Assembly (NCBI RefSeq): GCF_018069875.1 | Contig: NZ_JAGQDF010000004.1 | Location: 124,001-188,000, forward strand | Direction: 5' to 3' | Origin: Ideonella alba | Lineage (GTDB): Bacteria; Pseudomonadota; Gammaproteobacteria; Burkholderiales; Burkholderiaceae_C | Length of the DNA stretch: 64,000 nucleotides | Shown: positions 42,347 through 51,973 of the stretch, in pieces | Position numbering within the stretch: position 1 is the first letter of the stretch | How the letters are laid out: every line of letters starts with the position of its first letter | Made by a program: the position numbers and the translations under genes | Notes under the pieces: generated by a model | Databases searched by the model: none | What the model was told of the DNA's origin: nothing | Seen by the model: only the letters and a program-made list of their open reading frames with translations

Positions 42347-43522
42347 TCAGCGCAGCGCCGAGGTGAAGGCGGCGATGCGCCGCATCGCCTCCTGCAGCCG
42401 CTCCATCCCGGTGGCATAGGTGAAACGCACCCAGCGGTCGCGCTCGTGCACGCCGAAGTCCAGGCCGGGCACGACGCAGACGCCGGCCTCGTCGAGCAGG
42501 CGGTTGGCGAAGACCTCGCCGCTCAGGCCCCAGCGCGAGACATCGGCGTAGACGTAGAAGGCGCCGTCGGGCTCGGTGGGGATCTCGAAGCCCATCGCGC
42601 GCAGCGCCGGCACCACGTAGTCGCGCCGCTGCGCGAAGGCCTGGCGGCGCTGCTCGTAGATCGCCAGGCTCTCGGGCTCGAAGCAGCCCAGCGCGGCGTA
42701 CTGCGCGGTGGCCGGCGGGCAGATGAACAGGTTCATCGCCAGCTTCTCGGCCTGCGGCACCAGCGCCTCGGGCAGCACCAGCCAGCCCAGGCGCCAGCCG
42801 GTCATGCAGAAGTACTTGCTGAAGCTGTTGATGACGATGACGTCGTCGCCCAGCGCCAGCGCGCTCCTGGGCGTGGGGCCGCCGTAGGTGAGCTGGTTGT
42901 AGATCTCGTCAAACACCAGAAAACCGCGCCGCTCGCGCACCGCGTCCAGCACGCGCTGCAGCGCCTCGGGCGCGATGGTGGTGCCGGTGGGGTTGGAGGG
43001 CGAGGCCAGCATCACGCCGCGGGTGCGCGGGCCCCAGTGGGCGCGCACGTCGTCGCCATCGAGTTGGAAGCGCTGCCCGGGACCGGCGGGGATCAGCCGT
43101 GTCGTGCCGTCGAAGGCGCTGACGAAGTGGCGGTTGCAGGGGTAGGTGGGGTCGGGCATCAGCACCTCGTCGCCCACGCCCACCAGCAGCGCGCAGGCCA
43201 GCTGCAACGCGCCCGAGGCACCGGCGGTGACCAGGATGCGGCTGGCCGGCACGTCCAGGCCGTGCACGCGGCGGTAGTGCGCCGAGATGGCCTCGCGCAG
43301 CGGCGTGATGCCGCTGTACGAGGTGTAGCGCGTGCGGCCCTCGGCCACCGCCCGGTTCAGCGCCTCGACCACTGCGGGCGGCGCGGTGAAGTCGGGCTCG
43401 CCCACGCTCATCTGGATGATCGGCCGGCCTTCGGCGGCCAGCGCGTCGGCGCGGCGGAACAGCGCCATCGCGTGGAAGGGGTCGATGGCATCGACGCGGG
43501 CGGCGGTGGGATAGGGCAGCAT
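42347..43522 (-). CDS. Class I/II PLP-dependent aminotransferase
   Basis: Fold-type I aminotransferase, 391 residues from ATG 43522 (GGAG upstream; a TTG at 43534 is the longer alternative). Motifs: MSVGEPDFTAPPAVVEAL, RYTSYSGITPLREAI, SPSNPTGTTI, FDEIYNQLTYGG and the PLP Lys in NSFSKYFCMTGWRLGWLVLP. The set is that of the aspartate/aromatic aminotransferase I-gamma group. It is the third PLP-enzyme-type gene cluster of the window but stands alone. The serine-hydrolase gene precedes it by 36 bases in the same direction and may be co-transcribed. Substrate not determinable. Confidence 0.88.
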   Translation of the reverse strand: MLPYPTAARVDAIDPFHAMALFRRADALAAEGRPIIQMSVGEPDFTAPPAVVEALNRAVAEGRTRYTSYSGITPLREAISAHYRRVHGLDVPASRILVTAGASGALQLACALLVGVGDEVLMPDPTYPCNRHFVSAFDGTTRLIPAGPGQRFQLDGDDVRAHWGPRTRGVMLASPSNPTGTTIAPEALQRVLDAVRERRGFLVFDEIYNQLTYGGPTPRSALALGDDVIVINSFSKYFCMTGWRLGWLVLPEALVPQAEKLAMNLFICPPATAQYAALGCFEPESLAIYEQRRQAFAQRRDYVVPALRAMGFEIPTEPDGAFYVYADVSRWGLSGEVFANRLLDEAGVCVVPGLDFGVHERDRWVRFTYATGMERLQEAMRRIAAFTSALR

Positions 43523-43558
43523 GCGCGGCTCCAAGGTGAGTTGTCGGGGCTCCGGCGC

Positions 43559-44617
43559 TCAGGGCCAGAGCAGGTTCATCCAGTCGGGCGCCGAGGTGTC
43601 GGCATCCTCGTCGCGGTTACTCAGCACCAGCAGGGCCTCGCCGGTGGCGGGGCGGCGCAGGCACAGCGCGCGAAAGCCGGCGTAGGCGCCACCGTGGAAG
43701 ACCACCTCGTGTCCGCCTCGCGGCAGCACCTCCACGCCGAAGCGGTAGCTCTGGCCGGGTGGCGCAAAGCGGGTGTCGTCGGCCATGGCGCGCGCCAGCA
43801 GGCTGTGCGGGCCGCGCGCCTGCCAGTCGGCCAGCCAGGCGGCCTCGGCGCGCTCCAGATCGGCCAGTGTGGACCACAGGCCGCCGTCGCCCCAACTGGC
43901 CAGCGGCACTGGCTGGTCGCGCCAGGCGCCGGCGGGGTCGCGGGCATAGCTGCGCGCACGGCGCGGCAGCACGCGCCATGGATCGCGCTCGAAGCCGGTG
44001 TCGCGCATGCCCCAGGGGCCGAAGAAGCGCTGCTGCGCCAGCTCGGCCAGACTGAGCCCGCTGAGCTGCTGCAGCCGCTCGGCCAACAGCACGTAGTTGC
44101 TGTTGCTGTACTCGTGGCGCTCGCCCGGCGTGAAGTGCAGGCCGCCGCTGCGGGCGATCAGTGCCAGTGCCTGCGCCTGATCCACCAGATCGTTCTCGTG
44201 GTGGGCCAGTTGCGCCTGCCACAGCGACAGGTAGTCGGGCAGGCCGGTGGTGTGGCGCAGCGCATGGCCGATACGGATGGGATGGTCCATCTCGGCCAGC
44301 GCGGGCAAGTGGGCGCGCAGGTCGTCCATCAGGTCCAGCTGGCCGTCGGCCACGGCCTGCAGGACCAGCGCCGAGACCCAGGGCTTGGCCTCGGAGGCCA
44401 GGTAGCAGCGGGTGTGTTCGGTCAGCGGGGCGTCCCACTCCAGGTGCGCGCAGCCCTGAACGCGGCGGCGCAGCACACGGCCGTGCTGCAGCCAGGACAG
44501 TGCGAAACCCGGCGCCGACGGCGAGGCGGCGCGATCGGCCAGCACCTGGTCCAGCCGCGCCAGCAGCGGCGACGGATCGGACAAGGGATGGGGCGGTGGC
44601 ACGGTCTCGGGCAGCAT
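43559..44617 (-). CDS. Beta-lactamase-fold serine hydrolase (class C/esterase type)
   Basis: Penicillin-binding-like serine hydrolase of 352 residues from ATG 44617. The three active-site motifs of the family are present: SxxK as LASEAKPW (Ser75, Lys78), YxN as EYSNSNYVLL and HGG in VFHGGAYAGF. Most chromosomal members are esterases or D-aminopeptidases, not beta-lactamases. No signal peptide is evident with this start; upstream in-frame ATGs reach 44674 but would overlap the divergent oxidoreductase gene. Only 34 bases separate its start from that gene. Substrate unknown. Confidence 0.83.
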   Translation of the reverse strand: MLPETVPPPHPLSDPSPLLARLDQVLADRAASPSAPGFALSWLQHGRVLRRRVQGCAHLEWDAPLTEHTRCYLASEAKPWVSALVLQAVADGQLDLMDDLRAHLPALAEMDHPIRIGHALRHTTGLPDYLSLWQAQLAHHENDLVDQAQALALIARSGGLHFTPGERHEYSNSNYVLLAERLQQLSGLSLAELAQQRFFGPWGMRDTGFERDPWRVLPRRARSYARDPAGAWRDQPVPLASWGDGGLWSTLADLERAEAAWLADWQARGPHSLLARAMADDTRFAPPGQSYRFGVEVLPRGGHEVVFHGGAYAGFRALCLRRPATGEALLVLSNRDEDADTSAPDWMNLLWP

Positions 44618-44651
44618 GCAGGCTGGTTTCCAACACGGACTGTGCATTGTC

Positions 44652-46550
44652 ATGGACGGCGCCCACCCCATCACCCGCCGCGATCTGGTTCATGGTGCTG
44701 CCCTGGCGGCGCTGGGCGGTGCTGCCCAGGCCCAGGGTCTGGCCGGCCAGACCGACGCCGACAACGCCACCGCCCACGCCTGGCGCGACCAGCCCAACCG
44801 ATGGGACGACCAGGCCGCGCTGCGCGACGAGGACGAGCCCGACCTGCTGGTGGTGGGCGCGGGCATCAGCGGCCTGGCGGGCGCCTGGTGGTTCCGCGAG
44901 CACGCGGGGCGGCCGGTGACGATCCGCGTGCTGGAGGCCGCCAGCGAGCTGGGCGGTCATGCGCGCCGCAACAGCTTCACCAGCCGCAGCGGCGCCACGC
45001 TGATCGGCTACGGCGGCTCGCAGTCGCTGGACTCGCCCTCGCTGTTCTCGCCTGCGGTGCATGCGCTGCTGCGCGGCGTGGGCATTGATCTGCAGCGCTT
45101 CAACAGCGCCTTCGACCACCGCTGGCACCAGCGCCACGGGCTGACCGGTCATGCGGTGCATTTCGGCCGCGCCGACTGGGGCCAGGCGCGCACCGTGCTG
45201 CGCGCAGCGAACGAAGCGCCGGCCGCCTGGCTGGCGCGCACGCCGCTGGGCGCCACCGCGCAGCGGGTGCTGGCGCGCTTGTTCGATGAGGCCTCGAGCC
45301 ACGATCCGCTGCCCGGCCTGCGCACCCGGGCCGCACGTGCCGGCGTGCTGGCGAGGCAGACCTACGCGCAGTTCCTGCGCCGCGGCTGGGGCGCCGACGA
45401 CGAGACGCTGCGCTGGTTCCAGGTGTCGACGCAGGGTTACTTCGGCGTGGGCATCGACGCCACCACGGCGCTGGACGCCTGGGCCGCCGGCCTGCCGGGC
45501 TTCCAGTCGCTGGACCTGGGCGAGCGGCCGTTTGCCGCCAACTCGCCCAGCGGCCGGCAGCTCAGGCTCAGCACCGACGACTACATCCACCACTTCCCCG
45601 ACGGCAATGCCGGTGTGGTGCGGGCGCTGTTGCGCGCGCTGTTGCCCGCCGCGCTGCCCGGCGCCGAGGGCATGGACGGTCTGGTTGATGCACCGCTGCT
45701 GAGCGAGCGCCTGGACGAGCCTGGCCAGCCGGTGCGCATCGGCCTGCGCCACACCGTGGTGGGCCTGCGCCACCGGGGTCCGCCCGGCCCGGCGCAACGC
45801 GTGGAGCTGCGCTACCTGGACCCGCAGGGCCGGCTGCGCAGCGTGCGGGCGCGCCAGGTGCTGCTGGCCTGCTGGCACCGCGTGATCGCGCGGCTGACCG
45901 ACGAGCTGCCGGCGGCCCAGCGCCGCGCGCTGGACGACCAGGTCAAGGTGCCGCTGCTCTACACCAATGTGCTGCTGTCGAACTGGCGCGCGTTCCAGGC
46001 CGCGGGGGTGTCGGGCATCCGCGTGGTCGATGGCTTCTGGGGCGATGTGGCGCTGGACTTTCCGGTGGCGCTGGGCCGTCAGCGCCCGCCCGCGTCGCCG
46101 GATGAGCCGATCCTGCTGCACCTGGGCAAGGTGGTGGTGCCGGGCGGCGGTGGGTCGGCGCGCGAACAGGCGGCAGCCGGCCGCAAGCAGCTGCTGGCCT
46201 GGGACTTCAGCTTCATCGAGGGTCAGGTGCGCACACTGCTGGACGAGGCACTGGGCGCGCATGGCTTTGACAGCGGGCGCGACATCGAGGCCATCACCGT
46301 CAACCGCTGGGCCCACGGCTATGCCTACGAGTACATGCGGCCCTGGGACGCGTACTGGCCGCGCGGCCCGCTGCCCTGCGAGACCGCGCGCCGCGGCTGG
46401 GGCCGGGTGGCGATTGCCAACAGCGACGCTGGCGCCTACGCCTATGCGCACAGCGCGATCGACCAGGCCACGCGCGCGGTGCAGGAGCTGCTGCCTGCCG
46501 CCCGCCTGCCCGAGTGGCGGCGTTTTCCAGGACCGGCGATGCCGACCTGA
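44652..46550 (+). CDS. Tat-exported FAD-dependent oxidoreductase
   Basis: Flavoprotein of 632 residues of the amine-oxidase/phytoene-desaturase type. The N-terminus ITRRDLVHGAALAALGGAAQA is a good twin-arginine signal, predicting export of the folded FAD enzyme. The dinucleotide-binding motif follows at DLLVVGAGISGLAGAWW (about residues 65-80) with ASELGGHARRNSF, the NGxxxDxG-like helper segment. A C-terminal GWGRVAIANSDAGAYAYAHSAIDQA matches the FAD-site motif of this superfamily. ATG 44652 is chosen because it begins the Tat signal; ATG 44616 would add 12 residues. Substrate unknown; an amine or a polyene-like compound is possible. Confidence 0.83.
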   Translation: MDGAHPITRRDLVHGAALAALGGAAQAQGLAGQTDADNATAHAWRDQPNRWDDQAALRDEDEPDLLVVGAGISGLAGAWWFREHAGRPVTIRVLEAASELGGHARRNSFTSRSGATLIGYGGSQSLDSPSLFSPAVHALLRGVGIDLQRFNSAFDHRWHQRHGLTGHAVHFGRADWGQARTVLRAANEAPAAWLARTPLGATAQRVLARLFDEASSHDPLPGLRTRAARAGVLARQTYAQFLRRGWGADDETLRWFQVSTQGYFGVGIDATTALDAWAAGLPGFQSLDLGERPFAANSPSGRQLRLSTDDYIHHFPDGNAGVVRALLRALLPAALPGAEGMDGLVDAPLLSERLDEPGQPVRIGLRHTVVGLRHRGPPGPAQRVELRYLDPQGRLRSVRARQVLLACWHRVIARLTDELPAAQRRALDDQVKVPLLYTNVLLSNWRAFQAAGVSGIRVVDGFWGDVALDFPVALGRQRPPASPDEPILLHLGKVVVPGGGGSAREQAAAGRKQLLAWDFSFIEGQVRTLLDEALGAHGFDSGRDIEAITVNRWAHGYAYEYMRPWDAYWPRGPLPCETARRGWGRVAIANSDAGAYAYAHSAIDQATRAVQELLPAARLPEWRRFPGPAMPT

Positions 46551-46616
46551 CAGTCTGGGGATGTGGGCGCCGCATGCGGCGCGCAGAATCCACCGTCAGA
46601 CCACAGGGAGACGGCG

Positions 46617-48692
46617 ATGGACGAGCACTGCGACCTCGTGATGAAGGGCGGCATCACCAGCGGCGTGGTCTACCCGCGGCTGGTGGCCGAGCTGGCCACG
46701 CGCTACCGCTTCAAGAACATCGGCGGCACCTCGGCCGGGGCGATTGCCGCCGGCGCCTGCGCCGCCGCGGAGTACGGCCGCCGCCACGGCCATGCGCAGG
46801 CCTTCGAGCGCCTGGGCGAGCTGCCGCAGCAGCTGGGCGAGCCCATCACGCCCGAGGGCCGCACGCGGCTGTTCACGCTGTTCCGGCCGGCGCCGGCGCT
46901 GCGCCGGCATTTCGCGGTGATGGTGGGCGCGCTCAACGCCGGCCCGCGCGACGCCGCCCGCGCGGTGCTGTGGAGTCTGGTGAAGATGCAGGCGGGTCTG
47001 GCGCTGCTGGCGCTGGCCCTGGGCAGCGTGCTGCTGTGGCCGCTGCTGCTGGCGGTGGCGCCGGCACTGCCCACCGCCGCGATGGCCACCGGCGGTGCCA
47101 CGGCCATGGCCATTTGTGCTCTGGCGGCCGCGCTGGCCAGTCGCGCGCTGCTGCACGGTCATGCACTGCGCGCGGCCGGCGTGGCCGCGCTGGCGGTGGG
47201 CGCGCTGGCGGTCTTCCTGCGCTTGCTGGCGCCTGCCACCGACTGGCCGGCCGCGCTGGGCCACGGCCTGGCCGTGTGGCTGGTGGCGCTGCTGTGGATG
47301 CTGCCGGTGGTGGCGCTGGTGACCTGGCGCTTCGGCCGCGGCCTGCTGGCCGGGCTGCATGCCAATGGCTACGGCCTGTGCAGCGGCCAGGGCGACGCAC
47401 ACACGCCGCCGGACCAGCCGGCGCTGACCGACTGGCTCACCGGCTACTTCAACACCCTGGCCGGCAAGGCGCCCGACGGGCCGCCGCTGCGCTTCGGTGA
47501 ACTCTGGGGCCATGACGACCCCGAGCTGCCGCGCGACATCAACCTCGAGGTGATGACCAGCGCGGTGAGCCAGCAGATGGTCTATGGCATTCCGCTGCGC
47601 CCCGGCACACCGCGCTTCTTCTACGACCCGGTGGAGTGGGCGCGGCTGTTTCCGCCGTCGGTGATGCAGGCGCTGGACGAGGCGCTGCGCGCCCACCCCG
47701 AAGGCGATGGCAGCGAGCCACTGCGCGAAGGCAGCCGCGTGCTGGGCCCCGAGGGCCGGCCGCTGCGCCCGCTGCCACGGCGCGCCGACTGGCCGGTGGT
47801 GGTGGCCGTGCGCATGAGCCTGAGCTTTCCGGTGCTGCTCTCGGCGGTGCCGCTGTACGCGATCGACTGGAGCCTGAAGACCAATGCGCAGTGCCGCCAG
47901 GCGATCGACGCCGCCGCCACGCCCGAGCAGCGCGCCGCCCACCCGCTGCAGGCCAAGCGCATCTGGTTCTCGGACGGCGGCATCGGCAGCAACATGCCGC
48001 TGCACCTGTTCGACGCGCTGCTGCCCGGCCACCCCACCTTTGCGGTCAACCTCAAGACCGCCCACCCCGACTACCCGATCCATGACCAGGTGCCGGGCAA
48101 CGAGGGCGGGCGGGTCTACCTGCCGGTGGACAACCGCGGCGGCAGCCAGCGCTTCTGGAACGCGCCCAACGATGCCGCGCCGCTGGGCGGGCTGGTCGGC
48201 TTCCTGGCCTCGATTGTCGACACCATGCAGAACTGGCGCGACGAGATCCAGTTCCCCTATCCGGGCTTTCGCGACCGCATCGTGCAGATCAGCCAGCGCC
48301 CCGACGAGGGCGGTCTGAACCTGGACATGCCGTCGAAGAACATCGAGGCGCTCTCCGGCGCCGGCGCGATGGCCGCGGCGCGCCTGATCGACCGCTTCCA
48401 CCCGGCCGGTGCCGAGGGCGGCGCCGGCTGGCACAACCACGAGCAGGTGCGCCTGGGCACCTTCCTGGGCACGGTGCAGCCGGGCAGCGCGGCGCTGGCG
48501 CCGTCACTGGCCTCGGGCGAGTGGACCCCGCTGCTGAAGGACCTGCGCTACGACGCGCCGCAGCGCGCGCTGGCCGGCGAGTTCATGGCCGTGCTGAACC
48601 AGCTGGCCCAGCTGGGCCCGGACAGCGGCCTGTCGCTGGAAAGCGGCGCGCTCAAGCCGCTGGCGCAGATCCGCATCACGCCGCGGATCTGA
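46617..48692 (+). CDS. Patatin-like phospholipase with membrane-helix insertion
   Basis: Patatin-family serine lipase of 691 residues. The N-terminal lobe holds the oxyanion segment MKGGITSGVVYP (about 9-20) and the nucleophile elbow GGTSAG (Ser39); the catalytic Asp is in WFSDGGIGSNMPL (Asp453). Between them, where soluble patatins have a short loop, sits a hydrophobic region of about 115 residues with roughly four transmembrane segments (about 124-150, 158-178, 185-204, 216-237). ATG 46617 has AGGGAG upstream. The order Ser-insert-Asp means the insertion divides the catalytic domain. The protein should be an inner-membrane lipid hydrolase. Lipid class unknown. Confidence 0.85.
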   Translation: MDEHCDLVMKGGITSGVVYPRLVAELATRYRFKNIGGTSAGAIAAGACAAAEYGRRHGHAQAFERLGELPQQLGEPITPEGRTRLFTLFRPAPALRRHFAVMVGALNAGPRDAARAVLWSLVKMQAGLALLALALGSVLLWPLLLAVAPALPTAAMATGGATAMAICALAAALASRALLHGHALRAAGVAALAVGALAVFLRLLAPATDWPAALGHGLAVWLVALLWMLPVVALVTWRFGRGLLAGLHANGYGLCSGQGDAHTPPDQPALTDWLTGYFNTLAGKAPDGPPLRFGELWGHDDPELPRDINLEVMTSAVSQQMVYGIPLRPGTPRFFYDPVEWARLFPPSVMQALDEALRAHPEGDGSEPLREGSRVLGPEGRPLRPLPRRADWPVVVAVRMSLSFPVLLSAVPLYAIDWSLKTNAQCRQAIDAAATPEQRAAHPLQAKRIWFSDGGIGSNMPLHLFDALLPGHPTFAVNLKTAHPDYPIHDQVPGNEGGRVYLPVDNRGGSQRFWNAPNDAAPLGGLVGFLASIVDTMQNWRDEIQFPYPGFRDRIVQISQRPDEGGLNLDMPSKNIEALSGAGAMAAARLIDRFHPAGAEGGAGWHNHEQVRLGTFLGTVQPGSAALAPSLASGEWTPLLKDLRYDAPQRALAGEFMAVLNQLAQLGPDSGLSLESGALKPLAQIRITPRI

Positions 48693-48704
48693 GCGTCCTG
48701 CCGA

Positions 48705-49598
48705 TCAGCGCCGACTGGCCAGCCACACGCCACCCAGCACCAGCACGCTGCCGGCCAGGAAGCGCGCCTCGATCGGCTCGCCCAGCAGAAAGAGGCCCAG
48801 CACCACGCCAAAGACCGGCGTGAGAAAGCTGAACGCGCCCAGCGGCGCCGCTTGGTAGTGGCGCAGCAGCCAGAACCAGACCAGGAAGCTGGCGCTGGAC
48901 ACCACCAGGCTCTGGAAGGCCAGGTGGGCCCAGGCCAGCGGCACCGGCGTGAAGTGCGCCTCGCCCAGCAACAGCGCCGCCGGCAACAGCAGCGCACAGG
49001 CCAGGCCCAGCTGCCACATCAGGGTCTCGGCCGGCGGGGCGGAGGACAGGCTGGAGCAGCGGATGCACACCGTCGTCGCGCCCCACGAGGCACCGGCCAG
49101 CAGGGCCAGCAGGTCGCCCAGCAGCACCGCCGGGGCCTCGGGCATCGCACCCTGCGGCGCGCGGCCCAGGAAGGCCAGCGCGATGCCCACGAAGGCCAGG
49201 CCGATGCCCAGCCACTGGCGCCGCACCAGGCGCTCGGCCGGCAGCCGCCAGTGCAGGCCCACCGCCGCGAAGATCGGCGAGGTGTAGAGCAGCACCACCA
49301 CGTGCGAGGCGTGCGTGAGTTTCAGCGCCTGCGCCACCATCAGGTATTCGATGGCGAACAGCGCGCCGGCCAGCACCCCGGGGCGCCAGCGCGTCAGGCC
49401 CGATTGCCGCCACGCGGCCCAGCCGCCGCCCAGGGCCATGATCAGCCCCAGCGCGATGCCCGAGCGCAGGCCGATCATCGTGGCCGGGCTGACCAGCGGC
49501 GCCGCGGCCTTCAGCGAGATCTGCTGCAGGCCCCAGGTCAGGCACAGCAGCAGCATCAGGCCGCTGGCGCGGCCATCGAGGGGAAGTCGTCGATCCAT
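48705..49598 (-). CDS. EamA/DMT-family transporter (paralogue of the one at 1-598)
   Basis: Ten-helix drug/metabolite transporter of 297 residues with two EamA repeats: repeat 1 opens LMLLLCLTWGLQQISLKAA, repeat 2 LLALLAGASWGATTVCIRCSSLSSAPPAETLMWQ, ending at LGGVWLASRR. The second-repeat segment is nearly the same as that of the truncated EamA protein at the window start (LLWGSTTLAIRASRLSTAPPEKTLMYQ), so the two are paralogues. GACAAT (49612-49607 on the minus strand) ends 8 bases before the ATG, suggesting a leaderless transcript. It diverges from the GH3 gene. Substrate unknown. Confidence 0.88.
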   Translation of the reverse strand: MDRRLPLDGRASGLMLLLCLTWGLQQISLKAAAPLVSPATMIGLRSGIALGLIMALGGGWAAWRQSGLTRWRPGVLAGALFAIEYLMVAQALKLTHASHVVVLLYTSPIFAAVGLHWRLPAERLVRRQWLGIGLAFVGIALAFLGRAPQGAMPEAPAVLLGDLLALLAGASWGATTVCIRCSSLSSAPPAETLMWQLGLACALLLPAALLLGEAHFTPVPLAWAHLAFQSLVVSSASFLVWFWLLRHYQAAPLGAFSFLTPVFGVVLGLFLLGEPIEARFLAGSVLVLGGVWLASRR

Positions 49599-49687
49599 CG
49601 GCCCGGATTGTCGGGGCAGACCCGGGTCCGGGCCCGCGGGGGCGCGGGCTACAGTCGGCGCGCCCCTTTGCTGCCTGCCGTGTCCCC

Positions 49688-51973
49688 ATGAGCCCACCCC
49701 GTCTGCCGCTGCGCCGCCGCTTTCTCCAGGCCGCGGCCGCGCTGCTGGCGGCGCGCAGTGCCGCGGCGCGGCCCACCGCGAAGGACGACGCCGCGATCGA
49801 GCGCCTGCTGCGCCGCATGACGCTGGAGGAGAAAGCCGGCCAGCTGAGCCTGTTCTTCGACGACGCGCGCGAGGATGCGGTCAACGCGAACCCGGCGCAG
49901 GTCGAGCGGGCGATGGCCGACATCGGCGCCGAGATCGCCGCCGGGCGCGTCGGTGGCCTGTTCAACGGCATCGGCGTGGCCAGCGGGTGGGCGCTGCAAC
50001 GCATCGCGGTGGAACGCTCGCGGCTGGGCATTCCGCTGCTGTTCGCGGCCGATGTGATCCATGGCCTGCGCACCGTCTTCCCGGTGCCGTTGGGCGAGGC
50101 CGCGGCCTTCGACACCGCACTGGCCGAGCGCACCGCCCGCGCCGCCGCCGAAGAGGCCACGGCCGTGGGCATCCACTGGACCTTCGCGCCGATGGTGGAC
50201 GTGGCGCGCGACCAGCGCTGGGGCCGCGTCGTCGAGGGCGCCGGCGAGGACACCTGGTGGGGACAGCAGCTGGCCGCGGCGCGGGTGCGCGGTTTCCAGG
50301 GCCGCTCGCTGCGCGACGACGACAGTCTGCTGGCCACCGTCAAGCACTTCGCCGGTTATGGCGCCGTGGCCGGCGGCATGGACTACAACAGCGTGGAGCT
50401 GTCCGACGCCACGCTGCATGACGTGCACCTGCCGCCGTTTCGCGCCGGCCTGGAGGCGGGCGCGCTGGCGGTGATGACGGCCTTCCACGACCTGAACGGC
50501 ATCCCCGCCACCGCCCACCACGGCCTGCTGACCGGGGTGCTGCGCCAGCAGTGGGGCTTCGGTGGCCTGGTGGTGTCGGACTTCGCGTCCGATGTCGAAC
50601 TGGTGACCCATGGCCTGGCAGCCGACGACAAGGATGCGGCGCGGCGCGCCATCCTGGCCGGCTGCGACATGTCGATGGCCAGCGCGCTCTACAACCGCCA
50701 CCTGCCGGCGCTGGTGCGCGAGGGTGCGGTGCCGATGGCGGTGCTGGACCGCTCGGTGCGGCGGGTGCTGCGGGTGAAGCAGGCGCTGGGTCTGTTCGAG
50801 CGGCCCTACCGCTCGCTCGACCCTACGCGCGAGCGCAGCGCGCTGCGCCGCCCGCAGACGGTGGCGCTGGCGCGCGAAGCGGCGCGCCGCTCGGTGGTGC
50901 TGCTGAAGAACGAGGGGCGTCTGCTGCCGCTGCCGGCGCAGGGACAGCGCATCGCGCTGATCGGGCCCTTCGCGCAGGACCGTGTGCACCTGATGGGGCC
51001 CTGGGCCCTGTGGAACGAGCCGGCGCAGGGTGTGAGCCTGGAAGACGGCCTGCGCGCCGCACTGGCCGACCCGGCCGCGCTGCAGGTGGTGCCGGGCTGC
51101 GGCATCGAGACAGCGCTGGACGGTGGCATCGCGGCCGCCGTGGCCGCGGCGCGTGCGGCCGACGTGGTGATCCTGTCGGTGGGCGAGAGCGACGCGCTGT
51201 CGGGCGAGTCGGCCTCGCGCACCGACATCGGTCTGCCGCCGGTGCAGCAGGCACTGGCCGAGGCGGTGGCCGCCACCGGCACGCCGATGGTGGTGGTGCT
51301 GCAGCATGGCCGTGCGCTGGCCCTGAGCGGCGCGGTGCGCGCGGCCCCCGCGATCCTGGCCGGCTGGTACCTGGGCCAGCAGTCCGGCCACGCGCTGGCC
51401 GACCTGCTGCTGGGCCAGCAGGCGCCCTCAGGCCGCCTGCCGGTGAGCTTTCCGCAGGCCTCGGGCCAGCAACCCTACTTCTACAACCACCGCAACACCG
51501 GCCGGCCGCAGGAACGTGCCGACGAGACGCGCTTCAGGTCGCGCTACCTGGAGGTGACGAACGAGGCGCTCTACCCCTTCGGCCACGGCCTGGGCTACGG
51601 CGAGATCGTCTACGAGGCGCTGAGCCTGGACACCGACACCCTGGCCTGGGACGGCCGTTGCCAGGTGCGTGTGCAGGTGCGCAACCTGGGGCCGCGCGCG
51701 ATGCGCGAGGTGGTGCAGCTCTACATCCACCAGCGCGTGGCCAGCCCGGTGCGGCCGGTGCGCGAACTGCGCGGCGTGCAGGCGGTGGAGCTGGCCGCCG
51801 GCGAGGCCGCCAGCGTGGCCTTCACGCTGAGCCGCCACGACCTGGCGCACCGCGATGCCCAGGGCCGCGCGCGCGTGGAGCCCGGCTGGTTCGACCTCTG
51901 GCTGGCGCCGTCGGCCGCGGCCGGCACGCCGGTGTCCTTGCGCCTGCTCGGGCCTACTCCTTCACCGCGCTGA
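49688..51973 (+). CDS. Glycoside hydrolase family 3 beta-glucosidase (BglX-like)
   Basis: Periplasmic-type beta-glucosidase of 761 residues. The N-terminus LPLRRRFLQAAAALLAARSAAA is a twin-arginine-like signal. The GH3 catalytic domain has ADVIHGLRTVFPVPLGEAA, VKHFAGYGAVAGGMDYNSVE and the nucleophile Asp298 in GLVVSDFASDVEL. The second domain has RRSVVLLKNEGRLLPL and IALIGPFAQD, and a C-terminal fibronectin III-like domain follows (about 660-750, VRVQVRNLGPRAMREVVQLYI). It fits BglX, removing terminal beta-glucosyl residues. The convergent M1-permease gene overlaps its last 20 bases. The upstream TACAGT at 49650-49655 shares 16 bases of context with the esterase promoter. Confidence 0.92.
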   Translation: MSPPRLPLRRRFLQAAAALLAARSAAARPTAKDDAAIERLLRRMTLEEKAGQLSLFFDDAREDAVNANPAQVERAMADIGAEIAAGRVGGLFNGIGVASGWALQRIAVERSRLGIPLLFAADVIHGLRTVFPVPLGEAAAFDTALAERTARAAAEEATAVGIHWTFAPMVDVARDQRWGRVVEGAGEDTWWGQQLAAARVRGFQGRSLRDDDSLLATVKHFAGYGAVAGGMDYNSVELSDATLHDVHLPPFRAGLEAGALAVMTAFHDLNGIPATAHHGLLTGVLRQQWGFGGLVVSDFASDVELVTHGLAADDKDAARRAILAGCDMSMASALYNRHLPALVREGAVPMAVLDRSVRRVLRVKQALGLFERPYRSLDPTRERSALRRPQTVALAREAARRSVVLLKNEGRLLPLPAQGQRIALIGPFAQDRVHLMGPWALWNEPAQGVSLEDGLRAALADPAALQVVPGCGIETALDGGIAAAVAAARAADVVILSVGESDALSGESASRTDIGLPPVQQALAEAVAATGTPMVVVLQHGRALALSGAVRAAPAILAGWYLGQQSGHALADLLLGQQAPSGRLPVSFPQASGQQPYFYNHRNTGRPQERADETRFRSRYLEVTNEALYPFGHGLGYGEIVYEALSLDTDTLAWDGRCQVRVQVRNLGPRAMREVVQLYIHQRVASPVRPVRELRGVQAVELAAGEAASVAFTLSRHDLAHRDAQGRARVEPGWFDLWLAPSAAAGTPVSLRLLGPTPSPR

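Noticed and set aside
43559-44617. Beta-lactamase resistance gene
   Set aside because: It has the SxxK, YxN and HGG motifs of the fold, but no signal peptide with the likely start and no AmpR-like regulator. Esterase-type members are far commoner.
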